Positions 14,896-22,644 of a stretch of DNA of 34,359 nucleotides are shown here, one piece after another. The notes under the pieces were generated by a model. It did not search any database, was not told the DNA's origin, and saw only the letters and a list, made by a program, of their open reading frames with translations. The position numbers and the translations under genes were made by a program. Positions within the stretch are counted from its first letter, which is position 1; each line of letters begins with the position of its first letter. The stretch is from CAWHOW01 sp050013795 (GTDB taxonomy: Bacteria; Bacteroidota; Bacteroidia; Bacteroidales; CG2-30-32-10): positions 1 to 34,359 of the forward strand of contig JBEKEO010000013.1 in assembly GCA_050013795.1 (NCBI GenBank), given 5' to 3'.

Positions 14896-15045
14896 TTAGA
14901 ACTTCTGGTAAACAAAATGAACAGATGAGCTTGTTTTATTATTAGGGTCATTATTTAATGGTGAATACAACCAATATATTGCCAGTGCAATAGCGATGTA
15001 TAAAATGATATTAATAAACAATCGTTTGGTGATTATTCTGTTCAT
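14896..15045 (-). CDS. dltX: DltX-like membrane microprotein
   Basis: This 49-residue gene sits between dltD and dltB. The product starts MNRIITKRLF, has one transmembrane helix (about residues 9-27, INIILYIAIALAIYWLY) and ends in VHFVYQKF. Gram-positive DltX proteins are about 50 residues with one helix and a C-terminal FxYxxF signature whose Tyr carries the D-alanyl group between DltB and the polymer (established for Gram-positive dlt systems). Here Tyr46 occupies that place. The ATG overlaps the dltD stop as ATGA, and the stop lies two bases before the dltB ATG, so the gene is embedded in the operon. The tight packing, the helix and the C-terminal signature agree. Confidence 0.82.
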   Translation of the reverse strand: MNRIITKRLFINIILYIAIALAIYWLYSPLNNDPNNKTSSSVHFVYQKF

Positions 15046-16244
15046 TTGTTTAAATGGTATGTATCTATAATAAAACGGTCTATTTTATACCAAGCGTAAT
15101 CTGACATATGCATTATATCATTCAATATTGCTTTATCATATTTGTTTGGATCAGTTTCTAGTAAATTTATATAAGGGAATCCATTATAATTAATTTCGTA
15201 TTCAATAATTTTAATTATTGGCAAAATATCTTTTATATTATGGAAATAAAGTGTATTTAAAGGAGAAATAATAAAACTTGCATTAACTTTTTTTTCTTTC
15301 AGCAGTTTCATAAGCATTTTAAAATCTTCTAATTCCTGATTAAACTTTTCTTTAACGGGTTCTATATGCCCTCCCGTCCTGCCATGAATGTACTTATTGT
15401 AATAATCATCAGAAATACCCATATTATTATTCGTTGAATTTTTCAGTACTTCTTCCCTGCTAAAAGCAAATAGGCTGTCCCAATTAATAGAAACAGGTTC
15501 TGGTATGATGGTTGGTCTTTTTAATAATTCGTTATTATATTTTGCTGATGGTGTGATCTTCTCTTTTATTGTAAGTAACAGTTCATCACAAAAAATTAAC
15601 GGTGAATATATAATATTATGGATAAAACTTTTTGAAGTGAGATATTTAAAGTTCATTAACTTCAATTCAAGGCTGGGAGAGTTGAATTCATTGTATAATT
15701 GGGCAACTCGTTTATATAAATAAGAATGAAGCATGGAATTGTTTTCATTCATTATAATTCTATTTAAAAATCTTTCCGAATTAAATTCCAAAAAAATTGG
15801 TGAAGAAGTTCCCTTAGACGGCTTGGATTCAAACCAACCCGGAGAAATAATAATTACAATTGGAGCGTTTTCCAGCCGTTGTTCATTTGCGAGTAGCTGC
15901 GCATAAACAGATAAGCATTGATTGCCTGCATGACCTACTGCTTTTAACTTAGAATTAAAATGCTTTGAAATAAAATTGAATGGTATCGCTTTAGTAGAGG
16001 AGGTTAGTTCTGATGAACCAATTAAGAAAATAGTTTCGTTAGTATCAGTGCATTTTAAAAATTGATCTTCGTAAGAAGGTTCGTTATAAAAATATTCTAT
16101 ACTGCTGAACTCCAGTTTTGGATGATATATTGAAGATTTTTTTAAAAACAGCAATTCATTTACATGTTTATCAATAGCAAAGAAATAGCCAAATGCAAGT
16201 GAGATAATGAAAGGTAATATACATAAAGTAATGATTCTTCTCAT
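15042..16244 (-). CDS. dltD: DltD-like transferase/esterase
   Basis: The 400-residue protein has one N-terminal membrane anchor (ITLCILPFIISLAFGYFFA, residues about 5-23), with the bulk outside the cytoplasmic membrane. The SGNH-like active site is visible: Ser77 in FLIGSSELTSST and the Asp376/His379 pair in NDIMHMSDYAWYKIDRF, the order seen in DltD. VVIIISPGWFESK corresponds to the conserved PQWF-like segment. DltD works at the last stage, transferring the aminoacyl group from DltX to the acceptor polymer or editing it. It starts seven bases after the dltC stop and overlaps dltX by four bases. Sequence conservation outside the motifs looks low, so the acceptor may differ from teichoic acid. 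Confidence 0.87.
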   Translation of the reverse strand: MRRIITLCILPFIISLAFGYFFAIDKHVNELLFLKKSSIYHPKLEFSSIEYFYNEPSYEDQFLKCTDTNETIFLIGSSELTSSTKAIPFNFISKHFNSKLKAVGHAGNQCLSVYAQLLANEQRLENAPIVIIISPGWFESKPSKGTSSPIFLEFNSERFLNRIIMNENNSMLHSYLYKRVAQLYNEFNSPSLELKLMNFKYLTSKSFIHNIIYSPLIFCDELLLTIKEKITPSAKYNNELLKRPTIIPEPVSINWDSLFAFSREEVLKNSTNNNMGISDDYYNKYIHGRTGGHIEPVKEKFNQELEDFKMLMKLLKEKKVNASFIISPLNTLYFHNIKDILPIIKIIEYEINYNGFPYINLLETDPNKYDKAILNDIMHMSDYAWYKIDRFIIDTYHLNK

Positions 16245-16251
16245 CAGAAGA

Positions 16252-16479
16252 TTATATGTTGCAGATCGCGCTAATTATTTTATTAATACTATCAATGTTT
16301 TCAACGTTTACAAGATATTGTGGAATGGTTTTCCCGATTTTTTCTTCGATAGCTACAAGTAAATCAACTACCGCAATAGAATCAAGCAGCTTTGATTTAA
16401 TTAATGATTCATCAAAATCAACTTTTTTAAAAGCTAATTTCTTAATTTCTTCCTGAATAAATAATTTTAAATCATCCAT
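16252..16479 (-). CDS. dltC: DltC-like acyl/aminoacyl carrier protein
   Basis: The 75-residue acidic helical carrier protein has the phosphopantetheine serine Ser34 in KLLDSIAVVDLLVAIEEKIG. DltC carries the activated amino acid as a thioester from DltA to DltB. The length is that of DltC (about 75-80 residues). Its wording LLDS rather than the fatty-acid-synthesis GADSLD shows it is a dedicated carrier, not AcpP. It is the first gene of the operon, followed after seven bases by dltD, and has a promoter candidate just upstream. A holo-ACP synthase would have to come from elsewhere in the genome. Confidence 0.85.
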   Translation of the reverse strand: MDDLKLFIQEEIKKLAFKKVDFDESLIKSKLLDSIAVVDLLVAIEEKIGKTIPQYLVNVENIDSINKIISAICNI

Positions 16480-16499
16480 TTCGGAGTCTATTTAACATG

Positions 16500-16531
16500 C
16501 GAAATTATGCAATTAACGTTATAAATTTCAA
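16500..16531 (-). promoter_or_regulatory. Putative promoter of the dlt operon
   Basis: On the minus strand, TTG (16531-16529), a 21-base spacer and TAATTTCG (16507-16500), about 20 bases before the dltC ATG at 16479. The -7 element has the same one-base variant seen before atpD and prs. Confidence 0.45.
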
Positions 16532-16607
16532 AAAAGTTTGTGAAAGAATAATTCCTTAAGAAGTTGGCATTCCGCCGCGGTGGAGCAGGAGCAGTCGGCA
16601 GTATAAT

Positions 16608-16670
16608 TTCTCTGTGAATCTTTGTGCTTCGCCGTGGCGAACTCTGTGACCTCTGTGGTTAAAAATTCAG
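16608..16670 (+). repeat. CTCTGTG-type dispersed repeat relic
   Basis: CTCTGTG, CTTTGTG, GCCGTGG, CTCTGTG and CTCTGTG recur at steps of about 9-11 bases, followed by GTTAAAAATTC. I recall such CTCTGTG strings ending in GTTAAAAA as common intergenic repeats in Bacteroidetes. It lies in the gene-free 16480-16698 gap at the 5' side of the dlt operon. Confidence 0.5.
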
Positions 16671-16698
16671 CAATTAAACAATTCATCAGTTAGCTATT

Positions 16699-17592
16699 TT
16701 ACTGCTCCACCTTTTCGCGCAGGGATTTAAATCCATTGCCAAGCACTTCGCTGGCGTTAATAACCGTCATAAAGGCATTAGGGTCAACATGATTTATGAA
16801 TTCCTGCAGCTGGGCAAGTTCGCGCCGGTTAACATTGGTAAAGATTACTTTGCGTTCGGAATCTTTATACATTCCATGTGCATTTAAACAAGTGCCACCG
16901 CGGTCAAGGTCAAGGATTATCTTATCACGTATCTCCTGATATTTATCCGTAACAATAAAAAGCGTTTTATCATAATCTATCCCTTGAAGCACAGTATCGA
17001 TAACTTTGCCCGTGATGAAAATAACTATCCATGAATACAGCGGGATTCGCCAGTCGCGGAAAGCAATAAGTCCGATAATTACTATGCATGAATCGATCAT
17101 TATCATAAGTTGCCCAACAGGCATACGGGTGTATTTTGCAAATATCATGGCAATAATATCGGAGCCTCCCGATGTTGCTTTTGCCTTAAATATAAGCCCT
17201 ATGCCTATACCCACCAATACACCGCCGAATACAGACGAAAGCAAAACATCATCTTTAACCAGCGGGGCTTCGCCCCATATCATCGTCAGCATGTCAATAA
17301 AAACAGAAGCAAGTGTAAAGCCCACTACTGTTTTTACGCCAAAGCGCGGACCTAATATCTTTATGCCGAGTAGTGTTAGTGGAATATTCATTACAAGCCC
17401 TGTAACCCCTATAGGAAAACCAAGTAGATGGTGAAGCACAATAGAAATGCCGAACACTCCGCCGGGAACTATCTTATGAGGTGAAATAAAATACACAAAG
17501 CCCACCGCCATGATAAATGCGCCTATCACAATAAGGCTGTATGAATAGAACCATTTCCTTGAAAACAGTTTGTCTTTCGAAAGATATGCCAT
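16699..17592 (-). CDS. YitT-family membrane protein (DUF161 + DUF2179)
   Basis: The 297-residue protein has a membrane half with five to six helices (residues about 15-205) and a soluble C-terminal DUF2179 domain of about 80 residues (KTLFIVTDKYQEIRDKI ... GMYKDSERKVIFTNVNRRELAQLQEFI). The diagnostic segments KIVPGGVFGISIVLHHL and KATSGGSDIIAMIFAKY are present. YitT proteins are common, and their transport substrate is not established. The ATG at 17592 follows a well-formed promoter. It is monocistronic and divergent from the large barrel-protein gene. DUF2179 resembles ligand-sensing PII-like ferredoxin folds (family knowledge), so regulation by a small molecule is possible. Confidence 0.9.
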   Translation of the reverse strand: MAYLSKDKLFSRKWFYSYSLIVIGAFIMAVGFVYFISPHKIVPGGVFGISIVLHHLLGFPIGVTGLVMNIPLTLLGIKILGPRFGVKTVVGFTLASVFIDMLTMIWGEAPLVKDDVLLSSVFGGVLVGIGIGLIFKAKATSGGSDIIAMIFAKYTRMPVGQLMIMIDSCIVIIGLIAFRDWRIPLYSWIVIFITGKVIDTVLQGIDYDKTLFIVTDKYQEIRDKIILDLDRGGTCLNAHGMYKDSERKVIFTNVNRRELAQLQEFINHVDPNAFMTVINASEVLGNGFKSLREKVEQ

Positions 17593-17618
17593 AAGAGGAT
17601 GTATTAAATTATTATTTG

Positions 17619-17647
17619 CAAAAGTAAGGGTTTAAAAAATCATGCAA
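17619..17647 (-). promoter_or_regulatory. Promoter of the yitT-family gene
   Basis: On the minus strand, TTG (17647-17645), an 18-base spacer and TACTTTTG (17626-17619), about 27 bases before the ATG. It matches TTG-N18/19-TAnnTTTG. Confidence 0.6.
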
Positions 17648-17665
17648 AAAGCAATAATTATGATT

Positions 17666-17673
17666 TATCTTTG
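17666..17673 (+). promoter_or_regulatory. Putative -7 element for the large barrel-protein gene
   Basis: TATCTTTG matches TAnnTTTG. It would place transcription start near 17680, so the in-frame TTG at 17671 cannot be the start codon; later TTGs at 17704 or 17716 remain. Confidence 0.45.
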
Positions 17674-17703
17674 TTAGTTATATTAGTTTGTAATTGCTTA
17701 CAG

Positions 17704-20700
17704 TTGAAACAGTACTTGAGAAATTTGTTTAAAATATTTCTTCTCCTTTGCTTGCTGTTGCCATTAATCAGTAAGGCGCAGCGGCTAAGCAATTACCGTG
17801 CATCAAAGATAGAGGTTAGATCGGATACCATCTTTCTCGATTCGCTCAGCATTATACCGGGTTCGCTCATTATAAGAGACACAGCAGGAAACAAGCTTGA
17901 CAGTTCGCGTTACAGTATTTATTGTCCGAAAGCGGAACTAGTGCTTGATCACGCATACCGGACACAGTTTACTACTTTGTTTGTTTCGTATAAAGTGTTC
18001 CCCTACAATTTTTCACAATCACATAAACATAAGGACGCTAAAGATATTCAACCCGATGCAAAAGGGAATTATAATCCGTTTACTTATACGTACAATCAGT
18101 CATCGGATATTTTTAAGTTCGGCGGATTGAATAAGAACGGGAGTATTTCCAAAGGAGTATCTTTTGGCAATAACCAGGACCTGGTTGTGAATTCAAATTT
18201 CAATTTGCAGTTGTCGGGTAAATTAAACGATGATGTTGAAGTGCTTGCGGCAATAACAGATAACAACATTCCTATTCAGCCCGATGGCAATACACAACAG
18301 ATACAGGATTTCGATAAGGTCTTTATACAACTGTCATCAAAGAGTTCAAAGCTTATTGCCGGCGATTTTGAACTTACCCGTCCTGATAGTTATTTCATGA
18401 ATTATAATAAAAAAACTGAGGGCGGCGACTTTTCCACTACTTTTAATATTACCGACAGCAAGGGTAAAAAGACATCAGATATGATGACTGTTTACGTTGC
18501 GGGAGGTATTTCGAAAGGGAAATATGCAAAGAATCAATTTGCAGGCACAGACGGAAATCAAGGGCCTTATGTACTTACAGGTGCTCAGAATGAACCGTAT
18601 ATTGTTGTCCTTTCAGGAACCGAAAGTGTTTATATTGACGGGGTGCTTATGGTGCGCGGGCAGGAAAACGATTATATAATAAATTATAACACTGCCCAGA
18701 TCATTTTTACGGCAAAACGCCAGATAACAAAAGACAGCCGTATTTCGGTAGAATTTGAGTATACAAATCAAAATTATGCAACCTCATTATTTGCCGGCGG
18801 GTTTGATTATATAACTAAAAAAACCATAACACGGTTCAATTTCTATTCGGAACAAGACATAAAAAGCCAGCCACTTCAGCAAACATTGTCCGACAGCATG
18901 AAGCTTATTCTTGCTCATGCCGGCGACAGTCTTGATAAGGCGGTTTATTCTTATGTAGACAGCGTTGCTTTTACTAATACCGAAGTGCTTTATAAAAAGA
19001 TAAGGGATACTGTCGGCACGACAGTTTATTACCCTGTTTATGTTTATAGTACAAGTTCCGACAGTGCACATTTTAATGTGGGATTCAGCCTTGTGGGGCA
19101 GGGCAAAGGAGATTATGTGCAGATACAGAGCGCGGCAAACGGGCGTGTTTTTAAATGGCTTGCTCCCATAGGAGGTGTTCCGCAGGGAAATTATGCCCCG
19201 GTAACACAGCTTATTCCTCCGAAGAAAAAACAAATGATTACCTTATCAACCGATTATGCCATTTCAAAGAGGACAAAGGCTACGGTGGAAGTTGCGATGA
19301 GCAATAATGACATTAACCTTTTTTCAACGCTTGATAAAAATACCGATGTTGGTTATGCCGTTCACGCAGGTATTAAAAACACTACTCCGCTTAATAGGGA
19401 TGATACTACCAAATGGAATTTAATTACGGAGTTTAATAATGAATATACATCTAAATACTTTTCTCCCATTGACCGTTATCGTGATGTTGAATTTGAGCGC
19501 GATTGGAATTTAACTTCTCTTACACAAAGCATGGATGAAAACATTACTTCACTAAAATTTTCTCTTTCCGATAGTAAGAAGAATTTCACTTCTTACCAGT
19601 TTCAGTCGTTTCTTGCAAGTCCGCAATACACCGGATTCCGGAACTCACTTAACGGCAATCTTGAAGATAAAGGCTTCCATCTGATATTCAACGGCAGTAT
19701 CCTTGATTCGAAAGATAATGTAAACACTACGCGCTTTATCAGGAGCGATGCCGATCTTTCTAAAAAACTCGGATGGATAACGGTTGGCGTTGATGGCGAC
19801 CAGGAATATAATTCTTTTAAAAGCATCAAAACTGATTCTCTTCAAAAGAACAGTTTCTCCTATACTGAATGGGGTGCTTATATCAGCAATTCCGATACTA
19901 TGAAAAATAAATATACGCTGTTTTACAAAACTCGTGTGGATTATCTTCCGTTAAAAAATTCACTTGCCCTTGCAACTACTGCACAAAACATTGGCGTTAC
20001 TTTTAACCTGCTAAAAAGTGCAAAAAGCAAGCTAACCCTAAACGGCACATATCGCAACCTGGAAGTTAATGACACCTCGCTCACCACTCAGCAAAAGGAT
20101 AAATCATTATTGGGGCGTATTGAATATTCACTAAAAGTTCTTAAAGGAGCGATATATTCCAGTACATTCTATGAAATAGGTTCGGGGCTGGTGGTTAAAC
20201 AACAATATTCGTATATTCAGGTGGCCATGGGTCAGGGTACTTATGTCTGGAATGATTATAATGGCGATGGCATCATGCAGCTTAACGAATTTGAGTTAGC
20301 AACAATTCCGGGTACAGGTAATTATATTCGCGTTTATACACCAACGAACCAGTATGTAAAGACATACACAGATCAGTTTAGCCAAACACTTAACATAAAT
20401 CCCTCTGTTATCTGGAATTCGAAAAAGGGTATTAAAAAATTTATTTCCCGCCTTTCTGATCAAACTACTTATAGCATTAACAATAAAAACAACGACAATA
20501 ACGATTTCGAAGCATACAATCCTTTTCATGCTAAAATAGGAGACAGTTCGCTTATATCTGTTAATTCTAATTTTCGTAATTCTTTTTATTTTAACAGGAG
20601 TAGTTCTAAATTCGGATTTGACTTTGATTATATAAATAATAGGATCAAGGAATTGCTGGTAGATGGTTTCGATTCACGAACAAGTACATCGAAAGAAATA

Positions 20701-21207
20701 AATATAAAATGGGGTATTACCAAAGCCATTTCACTTACTGCCAAAAACGAAATTGATGAAAAAACAAGCACTTCAGCTTATTGTAATACTAATGATTATG
20801 ATGTTATTTCGTATGAAACACAACCCACAATTAGTTTTCAGCCAAATGTAACCTATCGAATAAGCATTGATTATAAATATTCTGATAAAAGAAATGCTAT
20901 AGGAAATATTGGCGAAAGAGCTTTTCTAAATGAAGTGGGAACTGAAATAAAGTATAATGTCCTGTCAAAAGGCAGCTTGTTGTTAAAAGTAAGTTATACC
21001 CAAATTAAATATAACAGTGATGGCAATACTCCTGTTGCTTATGAAATGCTTGAAGGGATGAAAACAGGCGATAACGAGAACTGGAGCATTTCATATCAGC
21101 GAAATCTTTCTAATAACCTTCAGCTTAATTTAAGTTACGATGGCAGAAAATCTGAAGGGGCTAAAATCATTAATGTTGGCAATGTTCAGTTAAGGGCTTA
21201 TTTTTAA
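17704..21207 (+). CDS. Large outer-membrane beta-barrel protein (SprA-like N-terminal features)
   Basis: The product has about 1167 residues. There is no ATG near the 5' end; a TTG at 17704 gives MKQYLRNLFKIF followed by a hydrophobic core and SKAQ cleavage site, and TTG 17716 is the alternative. The frame is open from 17671. After the signal come beta-rich modules. A segment near residues 165-225 (SFGNNQDLVVNSNFNLQLSG and IPIQPDGNTQQIQDFDKVF) recalls the gated-barrel SprA/Bacteroidetes surface-protein style, followed by TESVYIDGVLMVRGQENDYIINY. The latter half is a run of amphipathic strands ending in VQLRAYF, with the terminal Phe expected for barrel insertion. No specific family name is certain. 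It is monocistronic and convergent with pth. Confidence 0.75.
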   Translation: MKQYLRNLFKIFLLLCLLLPLISKAQRLSNYRASKIEVRSDTIFLDSLSIIPGSLIIRDTAGNKLDSSRYSIYCPKAELVLDHAYRTQFTTLFVSYKVFPYNFSQSHKHKDAKDIQPDAKGNYNPFTYTYNQSSDIFKFGGLNKNGSISKGVSFGNNQDLVVNSNFNLQLSGKLNDDVEVLAAITDNNIPIQPDGNTQQIQDFDKVFIQLSSKSSKLIAGDFELTRPDSYFMNYNKKTEGGDFSTTFNITDSKGKKTSDMMTVYVAGGISKGKYAKNQFAGTDGNQGPYVLTGAQNEPYIVVLSGTESVYIDGVLMVRGQENDYIINYNTAQIIFTAKRQITKDSRISVEFEYTNQNYATSLFAGGFDYITKKTITRFNFYSEQDIKSQPLQQTLSDSMKLILAHAGDSLDKAVYSYVDSVAFTNTEVLYKKIRDTVGTTVYYPVYVYSTSSDSAHFNVGFSLVGQGKGDYVQIQSAANGRVFKWLAPIGGVPQGNYAPVTQLIPPKKKQMITLSTDYAISKRTKATVEVAMSNNDINLFSTLDKNTDVGYAVHAGIKNTTPLNRDDTTKWNLITEFNNEYTSKYFSPIDRYRDVEFERDWNLTSLTQSMDENITSLKFSLSDSKKNFTSYQFQSFLASPQYTGFRNSLNGNLEDKGFHLIFNGSILDSKDNVNTTRFIRSDADLSKKLGWITVGVDGDQEYNSFKSIKTDSLQKNSFSYTEWGAYISNSDTMKNKYTLFYKTRVDYLPLKNSLALATTAQNIGVTFNLLKSAKSKLTLNGTYRNLEVNDTSLTTQQKDKSLLGRIEYSLKVLKGAIYSSTFYEIGSGLVVKQQYSYIQVAMGQGTYVWNDYNGDGIMQLNEFELATIPGTGNYIRVYTPTNQYVKTYTDQFSQTLNINPSVIWNSKKGIKKFISRLSDQTTYSINNKNNDNNDFEAYNPFHAKIGDSSLISVNSNFRNSFYFNRSSSKFGFDFDYINNRIKELLVDGFDSRTSTSKEINIKWGITKAISLTAKNEIDEKTSTSAYCNTNDYDVISYETQPTISFQPNVTYRISIDYKYSDKRNAIGNIGERAFLNEVGTEIKYNVLSKGSLLLKVSYTQIKYNSDGNTPVAYEMLEGMKTGDNENWSISYQRNLSNNLQLNLSYDGRKSEGAKIINVGNVQLRAYF

Positions 21208-21225
21208 AAATTATATTTAACTTTT

Positions 21226-21789
21226 TTATTTATTATTAAAAAGGTTCATTGTCATATCTATCCCAGCTGTGCCAAAGCTTTTAATAATTTCTCCGCACAT
21301 TTCAATCTTAGGCGATAATATCGCTTTTTCCTCATCTGTCCATTCGCCCAAAACGTATCTTACCTGGAAGCCTATCGGGAATTCTCCCCCTGCACCAATT
21401 CTTAAGCGGGAAAATACATCTGCTCCTAAATGTTCAATAATACTTGTCAATCCGTTATGTCCGCCGGCTCCTCCTTTTTTCCTTAAGCGCAATGTGCCCA
21501 GGGGCAGGGCAATGTCATCGGCAATCACAAGCAGGTTCTCGTCGGGAATATTTTCTTTTTTGAGCCAGTAAATGATTGCTTTTCCACTCAGGTTCATAAA
21601 AGTGGTGGGCTTTATCAGGATAAATGTTCTGCCTTTATACCGAAATTCAGCTTTCCATGCATATCTTTTCGATTCAAATACAAAGCCAGCTTTGTCTGCA
21701 AATTTATCCAGCGCCATAAATCCCAGATTGTGCCTTGTGCCGGCATATTCGGGACCAATATTTCCAAGTCCTGCAATCAGGTATTTCAT
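21226..21789 (-). CDS. pth: Peptidyl-tRNA hydrolase
   Basis: The 187-residue enzyme releases peptidyl moieties from peptidyl-tRNA in the cytosol. Start MKYLIAGLGNIGPEYAGTRHNLGF at the ATG 21789 places Asn10 and catalytic His20 exactly as in the E. coli numbering; an ATG two codons upstream (21795) is less likely. TFMNLSGKA, LVIADDIALPLG and KGGAGGHNGLTSI are also present. It is the last gene of the conserved prs-rplY-pth cluster, but a strong hairpin lies between rplY and pth, so pth is probably reached by read-through or by its own weak promoter. Confidence 0.96.
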   Translation of the reverse strand: MKYLIAGLGNIGPEYAGTRHNLGFMALDKFADKAGFVFESKRYAWKAEFRYKGRTFILIKPTTFMNLSGKAIIYWLKKENIPDENLLVIADDIALPLGTLRLRKKGGAGGHNGLTSIIEHLGADVFSRLRIGAGGEFPIGFQVRYVLGEWTDEEKAILSPKIEMCGEIIKSFGTAGIDMTMNLFNNK

Positions 21790-21825
21790 CTGCAATGTGA
21801 GTTTATCAAGGCATAAAATTATAAA

Positions 21826-21858
21826 AAAAGGTATAAAGAATAACTCTTTATACCTTTT
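21826..21858 (-). terminator. Hairpin terminator after rplY
   Basis: A perfect 14-bp stem (21826-21839 with 21845-21858) with a 5-base loop, followed on the minus strand by a run of T. It lies between the rplY stop and the pth start. Confidence 0.75.
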
Positions 21859-21876
21859 ATGAACAGGATAAGAAAA

Positions 21877-22611
21877 TTATTTCTTTTCTTTTTTGTCTTT
21901 CCCTTTTTCGGCTTCCTTGCCTTTTTCAGCTTCTTTGCCTTTTTCAGCAACTTTGGCAGCAGGCAGGCCTTCTTTGCCTTTTTCGCCGGTTGCAGGAGTT
22001 ACGGCACCTTCAGCACCTTCAGCAGCAGGAACAGCTCCCTCGGCAGTTTCAGGTACTTCTTCAACATACACTCTTGTTACCCTTACACCTACGATAACCG
22101 AGTTAGGTGGGTCGAGAAATGCAACATTCTTTTGTTTAATATCCGAAACCCTTATAGAATCACCTATTTCAAGAGGTGAAATATCCACGGTTACATCATC
22201 CGGAAGATTAACCAGGAGTGCTTTTATTTTCAGCTTTCTCAGTTTCTGGATGAATTGTCCGCCTTTAAGAACTCCCTGTGATTTACCCGTTACTTTTACC
22301 GGAATATGGATGGTAACAGGTCTGTCATCAAAAATTTCAAGGAAATCGGCATGTATGATACTGTCGCTTACAGGATGATACTGTATGTCCTGCAGAACAG
22401 CTTGGTAATCCTTGTTGTCAACGTTTAGTTTCACTGTGTATGCATCGGGCGAATACACCAGTTTTTTAAAACTTGACTGTTCGGTCACAAAATGGACCTG
22501 GTCTTTGCCTCCGTACAGAACACATGGCACCTTGCCATCGAGTCTGTGCTTCTTAGCATCTTTTTTCCCTACGTTCTCCCTGAGAGAACCGCTAATAGAT
22601 ACTGTTTTCAT
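21877..22611 (-). CDS. rplY: 50S ribosomal protein L25 (TL5/CTC type) with long Lys/Glu tail
   Basis: The 244-residue protein binds 5S rRNA. The N-terminal L25 domain (residues 1-90) shows VSISGSLRENVGKKDAKKHRLDGKVPCVLYGG and the C-terminal TL5 beta domain follows to about 185 (VTVDISPLEIGDSIRVSDI). The last 60 residues are low complexity: an Ala/Glu/Gly stretch, then near-repeats of KGKEAE, ending KKEKK. Such tails occur in Bacteroidetes L25 but vary in length. Start ATG 22611. It is in the prs-rplY-pth order, 33 bases after prs, and is followed by a strong hairpin. Confidence 0.94.
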   Translation of the reverse strand: MKTVSISGSLRENVGKKDAKKHRLDGKVPCVLYGGKDQVHFVTEQSSFKKLVYSPDAYTVKLNVDNKDYQAVLQDIQYHPVSDSIIHADFLEIFDDRPVTIHIPVKVTGKSQGVLKGGQFIQKLRKLKIKALLVNLPDDVTVDISPLEIGDSIRVSDIKQKNVAFLDPPNSVIVGVRVTRVYVEEVPETAEGAVPAAEGAEGAVTPATGEKGKEGLPAAKVAEKGKEAEKGKEAEKGKDKKEKK

Positions 22612-22644
22612 GATTGATTAAAATTAAATGAATAAAAAATTGAA

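Noticed and set aside
16480..16698. Possible small ORFs upstream of dltC
   Set aside because: Only short frames in the repeat relic; nothing with a plausible start and motif.
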